Shown: positions 43,953 to 53,675, numbered from the stretch's first letter. The stretch is DNA of 64,000 nucleotides from Pseudoalteromonas flavipulchra NCIMB 2033 = ATCC BAA-314 (GCA_000814665.1 JWIH01000020.1:1-64000), one strand, 5' to 3'. Program-made: numbers and translations. The notes: generated by a model not told the origin, from the sequence alone.

Positions 43953-44870
43953 ATGACGACCAGTAAACATATTGAACTACTGCAAGAAATGTCGATTTTT
44001 GTTTCGGTAGTGAATACTGAAAGCTTCTCCAAAAGTGCTCGGCAATTAGGTATCTCGCCGTCGTCAGTGAGTCGTGCCATAAAACTACTTGAACAGCAAT
44101 TGGGGGTGTGTTTACTTCAACGCACCACACGTAGCTTAAGATTGAGCGAAACAGGAAGGGCTGTATATGAGCGCTGTACTCAATTGGAACAAGCCGCCAA
44201 AGACGTCATCTCGCTTTGTGAAAGCTATCATCAAACGGCACAAGGAACAGTAAAAATCGCAGCGCCAAAAGCGGTCGCACATTCGCTAATTCACCCAAAT
44301 GTGATGACGTTTCTAGGCGAATTTCCAAATATTGACGTTCATTTGGTGCTAGATGACAACGCGTTGGATTTGATCCGTGATGAAATAGACATTCTATTTA
44401 AAATTACCAACGAGCCTCCACAAGGCTTAATAGGTAGAAGCGTAATGACGATAGAACATATAGTGGCGGCATCACCAAAATATCTTGCGACCCACTCAAT
44501 TCCTACTCACCCTAAAGAACTAGTACAACACAGCTGTATTGCCTTGGGGGAAACGGATGCTGATGCTAAGTGGCGATTCAGAAAAGGCACACAAAAACTC
44601 ACAACTCCAGTTAACGGGCGCTATAAAGCAAATCATACCCGAGTGAGGTTAGATGCTGCGCTGCAAGGGCTTGGGATCACAAGCTTACCTATGTTTGTAG
44701 CTAAAGATCCGTTAGCGTCAGGGGAGTTGATACAGGTATTACCTGAATGGCAATTTGAGACTCACTATTCTGGCGAGCTGTGGATGCTATATCCAGCAAC
44801 TCGCCATATTCCTGCAAAGGTGAGTATTTTTGCTGACTTTATTGTACAGCGACTTACCAGGGGTTGTTGA
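43953..44870 (+). CDS. LysR family transcriptional regulator
   Basis: This 305-aa regulator has an N-terminal winged helix-turn-helix (MSIFVSVVNTESFSKSARQLGISPSSVSRAIKLLEQQLGVCLLQRTTRSLRLSETG region, about 13-70) and a periplasmic-binding-protein-like effector domain. The sub-type, with ERC in AVYERCTQLEQAAK, resembles the CrgA/AaeR group. It is divergent from the LysE exporter gene and is the likely regulator of it. The effector is unknown. Confidence 0.92.
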   Translation: MTTSKHIELLQEMSIFVSVVNTESFSKSARQLGISPSSVSRAIKLLEQQLGVCLLQRTTRSLRLSETGRAVYERCTQLEQAAKDVISLCESYHQTAQGTVKIAAPKAVAHSLIHPNVMTFLGEFPNIDVHLVLDDNALDLIRDEIDILFKITNEPPQGLIGRSVMTIEHIVAASPKYLATHSIPTHPKELVQHSCIALGETDADAKWRFRKGTQKLTTPVNGRYKANHTRVRLDAALQGLGITSLPMFVAKDPLASGELIQVLPEWQFETHYSGELWMLYPATRHIPAKVSIFADFIVQRLTRGC

Positions 44871-44903
44871 GTTTTACTGTATATTAAAACCAGCTCGTAA
44901 TAA

Positions 44904-45512
44904 TTACAGCGAAAAGCGATAACTTAATGTTGCGCTCGCTTGATATTGACTCATTACCTCATTGTCGAAGTGCCAGCTACAGGTATTTTGGGTTTCTGGG
45001 TCGACATCGCAAGTGACTTTAGAGTTGTTGTTGAGGATAGTTGCAATCCATCGTGCTTCAGCACCGAGATGAAAACCTGCGCCAAGGTTGTATTCAAAAC
45101 CCGTGTATAACCCTGATGCAAAGAAAGTATCAGAGTCGATAAAATTAGGGTCAACAAAGGTCGCACCAAGCTGTAAGCCTAGATACACATCTAAGTTGTC
45201 TGTGAGAGGGCGTACCACCGCACTTTGAAATAATAGATACTCCATTTCCACTTTATTTAGCGGATAAGCGGTAAGTTGGGTCTCAGTTTTTCCATAGTAG
45301 AAGCCATAACGGCCTTCAGGTACATATTTATCGATACTTAATCCAAAGTGCGAATCGTCTTCTAATTCATACTTTTGATGGCGCGAAGTTTTGATATCAC
45401 TGCTGTAAGTTTTGCCACCATATATTGAGACACCAAAGTCTCCATAGTCTGCAGCACTGACGTTGCTCGAAACAACTAAAGCCAAAATAGTAGCTACTGA
45501 AGCAAATTTCAT
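44904..45512 (-). CDS. outer-membrane beta-barrel protein
   Basis: The protein is about 202 aa with a signal peptide (MKFASVATILALVVSSNVSA). The mature part alternates polar and hydrophobic residues (GFYYGKTETQLTAYPL, LGLQLGATFV, GLYTGFEYNLGAGFHLGAEARW) and ends in TLSYRFSL, typical of a small eight-stranded barrel. Two cysteines near the C-terminus may form a disulfide. AAGGAT suits a start at 45512; the ATG at 45521 is also possible. It is divergent from the copper cluster, and a link to it is not shown. Confidence 0.75.
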   Translation of the reverse strand: MKFASVATILALVVSSNVSAADYGDFGVSIYGGKTYSSDIKTSRHQKYELEDDSHFGLSIDKYVPEGRYGFYYGKTETQLTAYPLNKVEMEYLLFQSAVVRPLTDNLDVYLGLQLGATFVDPNFIDSDTFFASGLYTGFEYNLGAGFHLGAEARWIATILNNNSKVTCDVDPETQNTCSWHFDNEVMSQYQASATLSYRFSL

Positions 45513-45664
45513 AACGTTCATATCCTTGAGTCGGAATAATTTTTTAGAATTGGGCTCTAGTATATCAATGATGAAAGAAAATAATAACGAGGTTGGTCTA
45601 TTTACTTGCATTTCTTTGGTTAGATTTTTATTATTACTCCGCTTATTTGATTTGGAAAAGTGCC

Positions 45665-46048
45665 TTGCAAGTATTCTTACGTTTACTTATCACAATGTTC
45701 GTGGTGGCTACACTAAGTGGTCAAAACGCGGCTGCCTCTATGGCAGCATGTGAAATGCATGGCGCTACCAGTCATGAAACAAGTCATCAAATGCTTCAAA
45801 GTAACGTGCAATCGGCAGAGCCTCATCATCATGAAATGATGGTTGAGATGGATTGTTGTGACCCTCAGAACACAGCACAATGCAGCGATTGTACTTGCCC
45901 CACACATATGTGCTCCACAAATCTTGCAGCGTTTTCGCCAAGAGAGTGGGTAGCGCCTATTGTACCGAAAAACGATAAATTAAGTTTCACAAGTGGTCAG
46001 CTTAGCGACTATCCTCGCTCTCTTTATAAACCCCCAATACTTGCTTAA
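45665..46048 (+). CDS. His/Met/Cys-rich exported protein, CopL-like
   Basis: This small protein of about 127 aa has a signal-like N-terminus (QVFLRLLITMFVVATLSGQNAAA). The mature region is dense in metal ligands: CEMHG, HETSH, HHHEMM, MDCCD, CSDCTCPTHMC. It ends with a short RSLYKPPILA tail. Such proteins at the head of copper clusters (CopL/DUF2946-like) bind Cu(I) or Ag(I) in the periplasm; that role is inferred. The start is uncertain: TTG at 45665 after GGAAAAG, or ATG at 45695; the frame is open back to 45593. It precedes the DUF411-cusCBA run. Confidence 0.7.
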   Translation: MQVFLRLLITMFVVATLSGQNAAASMAACEMHGATSHETSHQMLQSNVQSAEPHHHEMMVEMDCCDPQNTAQCSDCTCPTHMCSTNLAAFSPREWVAPIVPKNDKLSFTSGQLSDYPRSLYKPPILA

Positions 46049-46172
46049 CCTCAGGGCAGATCTGCCTTAATTTCAAAGTTTTGTACGATTAACCGTCGTT
46101 TTTGGCGTAATTTTCAACGAATTGATTGATACCTGTTGCACTAACGTAATTGGTATTACATGCGGGGTTAGC

Positions 46173-46646
46173 ATGAAAAAGTTTTATTTAGTGGTGACGC
46201 TATGGTTAGTGAGTGCCATGGCATACGGTAAATCCAATATAGAATTGGAAGTCTTTAAATTCCCAACCTGCGGCTGTTGTGAACTGTGGTTAAGCCATTT
46301 AACTGCACAAGGTATCGCGCACAAAGCCACCGATCTAAATTATCTTGGCTCACTTAAGAGTAAGTTTGGTATTAAGCAAAATTATCAATCTTGTCACACT
46401 GGGGTTTCTAAAAATGGTTTTATTTTTGAAGGGCATATTCCTGCCAAGTTTATTAAACAGTTTTTGCAAAACGAAACATTAACTCAAGACACACAAAATA
46501 TCGGCTTGAGTGTGCCGGCTATGCCACTTGGATCGCCTGGTATGGAAGTTGGCGAGCGTTTTATGCCTTATCAAATATTGCTACTTAAAAAAGATGGGAG
46601 CTATGAAGTTTTTGCTGAAATTGACAGTTATGAGGAGCAATTCTAA
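46173..46646 (+). CDS. DUF411 domain metal-binding protein
   Basis: This exported protein of about 157 aa has signal peptide MKKFYLVVTLWLVSAMAYG. The cysteine motif FPTCGCCELW (Cys33, Cys35, Cys36) and a later SCHTGV are the DUF411 features, with GHIPAKFIKQFL between and MPLGSPGME at the C-terminal part. DUF411 proteins accompany copper resistance genes and probably bind Cu(I) in the periplasm. GGGGTTAGC precedes the ATG. The stop overlaps the cusC start (TAATG), so it belongs to the operon. Confidence 0.87.
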   Translation: MKKFYLVVTLWLVSAMAYGKSNIELEVFKFPTCGCCELWLSHLTAQGIAHKATDLNYLGSLKSKFGIKQNYQSCHTGVSKNGFIFEGHIPAKFIKQFLQNETLTQDTQNIGLSVPAMPLGSPGMEVGERFMPYQILLLKKDGSYEVFAEIDSYEEQF

Positions 46647-47968
46647 TGACAATCAAAGTTTCCCTGTTTATCGCAACACTGATACTGCCACAGATAGCAC
46701 AGGCCAATATTGCAACGTTAGAGCAAGCGATAGATGCTGCTATCAGTAACGATCCTTGGCTTAAATCTAGCCAATACAAGCGTTCTGCGATGCAATCTAT
46801 GAGCCGCGAAGCGCTAAGCTATCCTGATCCTCAGGTGTCCATCGGTATGATGAATCTGCCTGTTGATAGTTGGGAGTTTAATCAAGAGGGAATGACTCAG
46901 CTTAAAGTTGGCGTGATGCAGATGCTACCGCGAGGAGATAGCCTCGAAATTAAGAGTCAGCAATTGGCACTTGACGCTAAAAAGCAACCGATTTTACAAG
47001 CGGATAGAAAAGCGCAAGTGCGCCGGGATGTTTCCCAGGTGTGGCTTGATATTGTACAAGCCAAAAAGACGTTGGAACTGATTGAACGTGATAGTGTGCT
47101 GTTCGACCAAATGGTAGAAATAGCAAATGCTAGCTACTCCAATGCGCTAGGTGCAACACGCCAGCAAGATGTGATCCGTGCTCAGCTTGAGGTGATGCAA
47201 TTAGACGACAAGCGTTCCGCGGCTTATCAGCAGCTTAACACCGCTAAGGCAAAGCTTTCGCAATGGCTATTAAATGATGCATTCACTAATTCAAATGCAC
47301 TGAGTGTCCTTGAACAAAACGAAGTGACACTGCCGTTGATCCGCTCAATTGCGCCAAAGTTGATGCAGCAACGTCCAGTTGATAGTCAAGCTGTAGTACA
47401 GCATTTGACTCATCACCCGTTGGTTGTTGCCGCCGACGTTGATACATACCGCGCCAATCAAGGGGTAAAGTTAGCTGAGCAGGCATATAAACCACAGTTT
47501 TCCGTCAATGCGAGTTACGCATATCGGGATGATGCGCCGGATCAGATGTCTCGCACTGACTTTTTCAGCGTTGGTATGTCATTCGACGTTCCGTTATTCA
47601 CAGATGGAAAACAAGACCAGCAAAAAGCGGCAGCGACCGCACAAGTTGAAGCGAGTAAAACCGACCGGTTGCTGGTGCTAAAGCAGCTGTTTTCAAACTT
47701 AAATGGAGAAATTCAAACTATCCAACGATTGCAAGAAAGGCAATCGCTATACGCAAAATCAATTGTGGCACAAAGCGCTGAACAAGCCGAAGCAGCATTG
47801 ACCGCTTATACCAATGACGATGGCGACTTTTCCGAGGTAGTGAGGGCGCGCATCGCGAAACTGAATGCGCAGTTATCAGCGCTTGCCATTGATATTGCAT
47901 TGTTAAAAGCGGTGGTACGCAGTAACTATTATTTGGTTCAAATTGAAGAGGGTGCAAGCCATGAATAA
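46646..47968 (+). CDS. cusC: TolC family outer-membrane channel of Cu/Ag efflux (CusC-like)
   Basis: This is the outer-membrane factor of a tripartite heavy-metal efflux pump, 440 aa. Signal peptide MTIKVSLFIATLILPQIAQA is followed by two repeats of the TolC/OEP helical domain. The barrel strands include LSYPDPQVSIGMMNLPVDSW and KPQFSVNASYAYRDD. No lipobox is present, unlike E. coli CusC. It overlaps the cusB gene and shares its operon. It provides the exit duct for Cu(I)/Ag(I) moved by CusA. Confidence 0.87.
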   Translation: MTIKVSLFIATLILPQIAQANIATLEQAIDAAISNDPWLKSSQYKRSAMQSMSREALSYPDPQVSIGMMNLPVDSWEFNQEGMTQLKVGVMQMLPRGDSLEIKSQQLALDAKKQPILQADRKAQVRRDVSQVWLDIVQAKKTLELIERDSVLFDQMVEIANASYSNALGATRQQDVIRAQLEVMQLDDKRSAAYQQLNTAKAKLSQWLLNDAFTNSNALSVLEQNEVTLPLIRSIAPKLMQQRPVDSQAVVQHLTHHPLVVAADVDTYRANQGVKLAEQAYKPQFSVNASYAYRDDAPDQMSRTDFFSVGMSFDVPLFTDGKQDQQKAAATAQVEASKTDRLLVLKQLFSNLNGEIQTIQRLQERQSLYAKSIVAQSAEQAEAALTAYTNDDGDFSEVVRARIAKLNAQLSALAIDIALLKAVVRSNYYLVQIEEGASHE

Positions 47969-49688
47969 CAACTTAAAAATGACGCTGGTTGCCGTCACGA
48001 CATTAACGGCCGGCGTGCTAGTTGGGATGAGCCTCTCTTCAAGTAACGAGTCTGCTGTAGCGCAAAACGCTGAGAAACCGCCACTTTATTGGGTCGCGCC
48101 TATGGATCCGAACTATCGTCGTGATAAGCCAGGTAAGTCTCCGATGGGAATGGATCTTGTGCCTGTGTACGAAGAAGAGTCTGCGAATGAAAAATTTGGT
48201 GAGGGGGTTGTGGAGATAGCGCCTCACGTTGAAAACAACTTGGGCGTTCGCACTGCGGTGGCCATGCGTCAAGCGATGTCTCACCAGATCCGTACGGTGG
48301 GGTATGTTCAGTACAACGAAGATAGCTTAGTTCACATTCACCCCCGAGTTGAGGGATGGGTTGAAAAGCTCTACGTGAAAGCCGCAGGAGATCCGGTGAA
48401 ACAAGGCGAACCTCTGTACACCTTGTATTCGCCGCAATTGGTCAATGCGCAAGAAGAATATCTTATTGCTAGAAAGCGTAATAATCAGGCGCTGATAAAC
48501 GCAGCGCACGAAAGGCTCAAAGCATTGCACCTGAGTGATGACTTTATCAATACGCTTAAAAAAACGGGTGAAGTGCATCAAAGCATTACCTTTTATGCGC
48601 GTCAATCTGGGGTGTTGGATGGACTCCAGATCCGAGAAGGGTTTTACGTAAAGCCAGGCACAACGCTCATGAGTATCGCCAAACTAGACGAAATTTGGGT
48701 CGAAGCTGACGTATTTGAACGTGATGCTATGTTGGTCGCTCAGGGGCAAGCGGTTTCCATGAGGTTAGACTTTTTACCCGGCAGAACGTGGCGAGGGCAA
48801 GTCGATTACGTCTACCCCTCACTCAATGAAAAAACACGGACACTTAGAGTAAGGCTTAGATTTGACAACAGTGATGCGCTGTTAAAGCCGAATATGTTTG
48901 CGCAAGTGAACATTCATGCCGATTCTCGTGACGATGTATTACAAGTGCCGAGTGAGTCTGTGATCCGCACCGCCAAACAAAACCGTGTTGTCGTTGAAGT
49001 TGCACCCGGTAGCTTTAAATCGGTTGCCGTCGAACTGGGTCAAATTGGTGATGAAAACATTGAAATCCTCAATGGCCTTAACGAAGGAGACAAGATAGTT
49101 ACGTCAGCCCAATTCCTGATTGATTCTCAATCGAGCATTACTTCTGACTTTATGCGTATGGCGCCAGTTGCAGAGGCTAAGTCAGTTTGGATTGAAGGAG
49201 AAATTCAAAGCGTGAACTATGAAAGTCGAGTGGTGAATATCGATCATCAACCCGTACCCGAGTGGGAATGGCCTGAAATGGTGATGGATTTTTCAGTGGC
49301 TGACAGTGTCGATGTTGACGAATTAAACGCTGGACAGACTTTGCATTTTGAAGCCACTAAACAGGATGGTGGCAGCGTATTACTGACAGGGATTCACATT
49401 ATGTCCGAAGGCAGTATGACCGAAAATACACTGCCTACAGCAACAGTGGGCGGTGTGATAAACACCATCACCCCTGACACCCGAGTGCTTAATATTTCTC
49501 GCGGCGCCATTGAAAAATGGGACCGTCCCGCAACAACGATGGACTTTGTTGCAGCTGAGCACATTGATTTAAGCCAGCTTATGACAGGAATGAAGGTGAC
49601 TTTCACCTTTGAAGTGGGTGACGAATTTGTGGTGACTGATATCAAACCTGCAGGTGAGATGTCGATGAATATGCACTCAGGCCACTAA
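47961..49688 (+). CDS. cusB: Cu/Ag efflux periplasmic adaptor CusB with two C-terminal CusF domains
   Basis: The protein is 575 aa. A signal anchor is followed by WVAPMDPNYRRDKPGKSPMG, matching the Met-containing N-terminus of CusB. The HlyD-like barrel-sandwich core spans about 80-390. Two CusF-like domains are fused at the C-terminus. The first (about 405-480) keeps the Cu(I)/Ag(I) ligands: His429, Trp437, Met440 and Met442 in WPEMVM. The second (about 490-570) has lost most of them (DRPATTM). E. coli CusB lacks such domains and uses a separate CusF, so here the chaperone is covalently attached. The ATG at 47961 follows GAGGG. Confidence 0.9.
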   Translation: MNNNLKMTLVAVTTLTAGVLVGMSLSSSNESAVAQNAEKPPLYWVAPMDPNYRRDKPGKSPMGMDLVPVYEEESANEKFGEGVVEIAPHVENNLGVRTAVAMRQAMSHQIRTVGYVQYNEDSLVHIHPRVEGWVEKLYVKAAGDPVKQGEPLYTLYSPQLVNAQEEYLIARKRNNQALINAAHERLKALHLSDDFINTLKKTGEVHQSITFYARQSGVLDGLQIREGFYVKPGTTLMSIAKLDEIWVEADVFERDAMLVAQGQAVSMRLDFLPGRTWRGQVDYVYPSLNEKTRTLRVRLRFDNSDALLKPNMFAQVNIHADSRDDVLQVPSESVIRTAKQNRVVVEVAPGSFKSVAVELGQIGDENIEILNGLNEGDKIVTSAQFLIDSQSSITSDFMRMAPVAEAKSVWIEGEIQSVNYESRVVNIDHQPVPEWEWPEMVMDFSVADSVDVDELNAGQTLHFEATKQDGGSVLLTGIHIMSEGSMTENTLPTATVGGVINTITPDTRVLNISRGAIEKWDRPATTMDFVAAEHIDLSQLMTGMKVTFTFEVGDEFVVTDIKPAGEMSMNMHSGH

Positions 49689-49700
49689 GGAGCGTTTACA

Positions 49701-52700
49701 ATGATCCAAGCAATAATTCGCTGGTCAGTATACAACCGCTTTTTTGTGGTACTGCTGACACTTATGCTGGTGGGGGCTGGGCTATTTACCCTTAAAAATA
49801 CGCCTGTCGATGCCATTCCGGATTTGTCTGATGTACAAGTCATTGTCAAAACACCTTATCCAGGACAGGCACCACAAGTGGTGCAAGATCAGGTGACATT
49901 TCCACTGACCACGGCAATGCTCTCCGTCCCGGGCGCAAAAACCGTACGTGGTTATTCCTTCTTTGGGGATTCCTATGTTTACGTTATTTTTGACGATAAA
50001 ACGGATCTTTACTGGGCGCGCAGTCGTGTGCTCGAGTATCTCAGTCAAGTCGCACCACAATTACCTGATGCGGCAAAACCGCAGTTGGGCCCTGATGCCA
50101 CTGGGGTGGGTTGGGTGTATCTTTATGCATTAGTCGATAAAACCGGCAAACACGATATTAGCCAACTACGCAGCCTACAAGATTGGTTTTTAAAGTTTGA
50201 GTTGCAATCGGTTGCCGGTGTGTCAGAAGTCGCGCCGATTGGCGGTATGGTGAAACAGTATCAAGTACAGGTTGATCCCAATAAACTGCGCGCTTACGGT
50301 ATTCCGCTTACGCATGTGCAGCAGGCGTTGCAACGCGGTAACCAAGAATCGGGTGCTTCTGTGATTGAGATGGCTGAAGCCGAATATATGGTGACAAGTA
50401 CGGGATATATTCAAAGCGTTAAAGATATTGAAGCTATCCCACTTGGGCAAGCTGTCAAAGGCACGTCATTAACGATAGCAGATGTTGCGTCTGTCAATAT
50501 TGGACCGCAAATGCGTCGTGGCATTGCTGAGCTTAACGGCGAAGGAGAAGTTGTGGGCGGTGTTGTGGTTATGCGCTTTGGAGAAAACGCGCAAAAAACC
50601 ATAGATGGGGTAAAGCAAAAACTTGCTGAGCTACAACACGGCTTACCTGAAGGGGTGGAAGTGGTGACGGTTTACGATCGCTCCGAGCTCATCACCAAGG
50701 CCATTGATAATCTTTGGTCTAAACTGCTCGAAGAGCTGGTGGTTGTGGCCTTAGTGTGTGTAGTGTTCTTATTTCATATTCGCTCTTCCGTGGTTGCCGT
50801 GATCACTTTGCCACTTGGCATTCTGGTTGCTTTTATCGTGATGTATTTTCAAGGGGTGAACGCAAATATCATGTCCCTAGGTGGCATAGCAATAGCTATT
50901 GGGGCGATGACCGACGGTGCAATCGTGATGATTGAAAACATGCACAAACACATGGAAAAAACGCCACTCAATGATGAAAACCGCTGGGAAATCGTTGCTA
51001 AGTCGGCTTCTGAGGTGGGTCCTGCACTGTTCTTTAGTTTGTTGATTATTACCGTAAGCTTCTTACCTGTGTTTATTCTTGAGGCGCAGGAAGGACGTAT
51101 GTTTGCACCACTTGCATACACTAAAACGTATGCGATGGCCGCATCGGCAGGGCTTGCCATTACGCTTATTCCTGTGCTGATGGGGTACTTTATTCGCGGT
51201 AAAGTTGTGCCCGAGCATAAAAACCCAATCAATCGAATGTTGGTTGGCGCGTATACGCCCTTGTTGAAACAAGTATTACGCTTTCCCAAGCTGACGTTGT
51301 TAGCCGCTGCAGTTATTACTGTCGTTGGCTTTTATCCAATGGATAAAATCGGCAGTGAGTTTATTCCGCCTTTGGATGAAGGGGATTTAATGTACATGCC
51401 GACTACATATCCAAGTATTTCGATTGGTAAAGCCAGAGAGATCTTACAGCAAACCGACAAGTTGATAGCGACGGTGCCCGAGGTAAAAAATGTCTTTGGT
51501 AAAATCGGTCGCGCGGAAACCGCAACCGATCCTGCCCCGTTGACGATGATTGAGACCTTTATTCAATTAAAACCTAAAGATCAGTGGCGTGAGGGAATGA
51601 CCACTGAAAAGCTCAAAGCAGAGCTCGATAAGCTAGTGCAGTTTCCGGGCTTAACCAATGCTTGGGTGATGCCCATCAAAACGCGTATTGATATGCTCGC
51701 GACGGGGATTAAAACGCCTGTTGGAATTAAAGTCGCAGGTCCAGATTTAGATACTATCCAAAATATTGGTCAAGATCTTGAACGTATTCTGAGTCAGGTA
51801 AAGGGCACCGCTTCGGTCTATTCAGAGCGAGTAGCAGGGGGACGCTATATTAAGGTCGATATTCAACGTGATAAAGCCGCGCGATTTGGGCTCAATATTG
51901 CTGATGTCCAGCAAGTGGTCGCAACTGCAATTGGTGGAATGGACGTCACGCAAACCATTGAAGGACAAGAGCGCTATCCGGTTAGTTTGCGTTACCCGCA
52001 AGACTTACGCGATTCTCCCGAAGCGCTGAGGAAGCTTCCTATAGTCACCGCCGAGGGATTAAATATTGCCCTAGGTGATGTGGCAACTATCTATATTGAA
52101 AACGGGCCACCGGGCATTAAAAGCGAGAACGCTCGCATTAATGGTTGGACGTTTATTGATTTAGATGGTGTCGATGTTGGCAGCTATGTGGCAGCAGCTA
52201 AACAAGTACTGAGCGAGCAGTTGGAGTTACCTGCAGGTTACTCCATCAATTGGGCTGGTCAATACGAGTATATGGAGCGTGCTAAAGCTAAATTGACTTA
52301 TGTGGTGCCGCTCACGCTTGGGATCATTATCGTTTTACTCTATTTGAACTTTAGAAGCTTTAGCGAAGTGGCAATCATCATGGCGACGTTACCTATGGCG
52401 ATGATTGGTGGGCTGTGGTTACTATACCTTGAGGGGTTTAACTTTTCGGTCGCGGTAGGCGTTGGTTTTATAGCGCTTGCAGGTGTTGCGGTTGAAATAG
52501 GCGTGATCATGCTCGTGTATCTCAACCAAGCCATAAGGGAGCTTAAAGATAAACCGCAAGCATTGACAGTTGAGGCCATTAACAATGCCATTTTAGAAGG
52601 CGCGGGCAAGCGTATTCGTCCAGTCATGATGACGGTGGCAACGATTATTATCGGGTTATTGCCAATCCTTTACGGTTCGGGCACAGGTTCTGAGGTAATG

Positions 52701-52814
52701 AGCCGCATCGCCGCGCCTATGGTGGGCGGCATGGCAAGCGCGCTATTACTTACCTTAGTGGTGTTACCCGTAGTATATATGTTGATGATCCGTTGGCGTG
52801 AGAAAGTTAATTAA
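49701..52814 (+). CDS. cusA: Cu(I)/Ag(I) efflux RND permease CusA
   Basis: This is an inner-membrane proton-driven pump of 1037 aa and twelve helices. The heavy-metal-type proton relay GAMTDGAIVMIENM has Asp405. The three methionines that bind Cu(I) in E. coli CusA are conserved here: Met566 (YMPTTYPSIS), Met616 (PLTMIET) and Met665 (RIDMLATG). That argues for copper/silver rather than zinc or cobalt. AAGGAG is 8 bp before the ATG. It ends the DUF411-cusCBA operon; no cusRS-like regulator lies nearby. Confidence 0.95.
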   Translation: MIQAIIRWSVYNRFFVVLLTLMLVGAGLFTLKNTPVDAIPDLSDVQVIVKTPYPGQAPQVVQDQVTFPLTTAMLSVPGAKTVRGYSFFGDSYVYVIFDDKTDLYWARSRVLEYLSQVAPQLPDAAKPQLGPDATGVGWVYLYALVDKTGKHDISQLRSLQDWFLKFELQSVAGVSEVAPIGGMVKQYQVQVDPNKLRAYGIPLTHVQQALQRGNQESGASVIEMAEAEYMVTSTGYIQSVKDIEAIPLGQAVKGTSLTIADVASVNIGPQMRRGIAELNGEGEVVGGVVVMRFGENAQKTIDGVKQKLAELQHGLPEGVEVVTVYDRSELITKAIDNLWSKLLEELVVVALVCVVFLFHIRSSVVAVITLPLGILVAFIVMYFQGVNANIMSLGGIAIAIGAMTDGAIVMIENMHKHMEKTPLNDENRWEIVAKSASEVGPALFFSLLIITVSFLPVFILEAQEGRMFAPLAYTKTYAMAASAGLAITLIPVLMGYFIRGKVVPEHKNPINRMLVGAYTPLLKQVLRFPKLTLLAAAVITVVGFYPMDKIGSEFIPPLDEGDLMYMPTTYPSISIGKAREILQQTDKLIATVPEVKNVFGKIGRAETATDPAPLTMIETFIQLKPKDQWREGMTTEKLKAELDKLVQFPGLTNAWVMPIKTRIDMLATGIKTPVGIKVAGPDLDTIQNIGQDLERILSQVKGTASVYSERVAGGRYIKVDIQRDKAARFGLNIADVQQVVATAIGGMDVTQTIEGQERYPVSLRYPQDLRDSPEALRKLPIVTAEGLNIALGDVATIYIENGPPGIKSENARINGWTFIDLDGVDVGSYVAAAKQVLSEQLELPAGYSINWAGQYEYMERAKAKLTYVVPLTLGIIIVLLYLNFRSFSEVAIIMATLPMAMIGGLWLLYLEGFNFSVAVGVGFIALAGVAVEIGVIMLVYLNQAIRELKDKPQALTVEAINNAILEGAGKRIRPVMMTVATIIIGLLPILYGSGTGSEVMSRIAAPMVGGMASALLLTLVVLPVVYMLMIRWREKVN

Positions 52815-52826
52815 TCGATAGCGGAA

Positions 52827-52891
52827 AAAGTTTGCCTCAAGTGCAGTAATATTAAGCGCTTGAACGGCAAACTTTGGTTTGGCAAAACCCG
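52827..52891 (+). terminator. hairpins after cusA
   Basis: AAAGTTTGCC (52827-52836) pairs with GGCAAACTTT (52866-52875), with an inner TCAAGTGC/GCGCTTGA pairing. A small second hairpin, GGTTTGGCAAAACC, follows. There is no clean T tract, so it may be a factor-dependent or weak terminator of the copper operon. Confidence 0.5.
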
Positions 52892-53012
52892 ATTACATCG
52901 AAAAAGTGGTTAAAAGACTCTTAGGACCCTAACTAACCCGAGATCAGGTTAATAACGCTTCCTTGGCGCACTTATTGCTGTACTAGAACAGTCAATGTAA
53001 CAAGGAGCGAGT

Positions 53013-53675
53013 ATGTACATTCAAAATTCACCCTATTCACAAATGTATGGTTCGAACGATCTTTATAGTCGAAAGAACAATAATGTTGTGAGTGATCAAG
53101 ACATTTCTAATTCGGCGGCAAAAAACTCGGGAACACCTTCGTTTATGGAAGCCGCAAAGGCTGTACGAGAAAAAGCGCCGAACAACACCCAATCGACTTA
53201 CCTTACCAAACATTTTGAGCAAGCTGAAAAGCTAGCCCATGAATCTTTGGTGAGTTCAAGTCACAAAATAGGCAGCCGTGAATATAACATCGAGATGTAT
53301 CGTGAAATGATGACGAACATTGTAGAGATGCCGATTGAAGTAGAAATTGCACCAGAAGAGATGAACCAAGCGTTGTTATTTAATCATCTGGGATTGGACT
53401 TTAAAGAGTATAAAACCATTTCAGTGCGTTCAGAGTTGTTAACTATGCTTGAGCAAAAAGTTGAGCAGGACAGTACGCTAATTAGATCAGATAAAGCAAA
53501 ACTCACCGCAATTATTACCGATACGCAAGATAGGCTAGAGGCCGCGCAAGCCGCGTTACTTGAAGGTGAAGATATTACTCAGCGACTGCAAGATAGCAAA
53601 AAAGCTATTTATCACTCTTACGAGCAGCTTAAACTTGGTAAGGTGAGTCAGCGAGACCTGATTTCGACTTTGTAG
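53013..53675 (+). CDS. helical protein of unknown family
   Basis: I do not recognise this 220-aa protein. It has no signal peptide. The first 50 residues are Asn/Ser/Tyr-rich and probably disordered (SPYSQMYGSNDLYSRKNNN). The rest is charged and helical: FMEAAKAVREKAPNN, NIEMYREMMTNIVEMPIEVEIAPEE, and the C-terminal RLEAAQAALLEGEDITQRLQDSKKAIYHSYEQ. AAGGAG stands 8 bp before the ATG, so translation should be strong. The neighbours give no clue. Confidence 0.6.
   Translation: MYIQNSPYSQMYGSNDLYSRKNNNVVSDQDISNSAAKNSGTPSFMEAAKAVREKAPNNTQSTYLTKHFEQAEKLAHESLVSSSHKIGSREYNIEMYREMMTNIVEMPIEVEIAPEEMNQALLFNHLGLDFKEYKTISVRSELLTMLEQKVEQDSTLIRSDKAKLTAIITDTQDRLEAAQAALLEGEDITQRLQDSKKAIYHSYEQLKLGKVSQRDLISTL

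Noticed and set aside
46122..46172. Upstream extension of the DUF411 protein
   Set aside because: The extra 17 residues are not a signal peptide and would displace the proper one; GGGGTTAGC supports the ATG at 46173.
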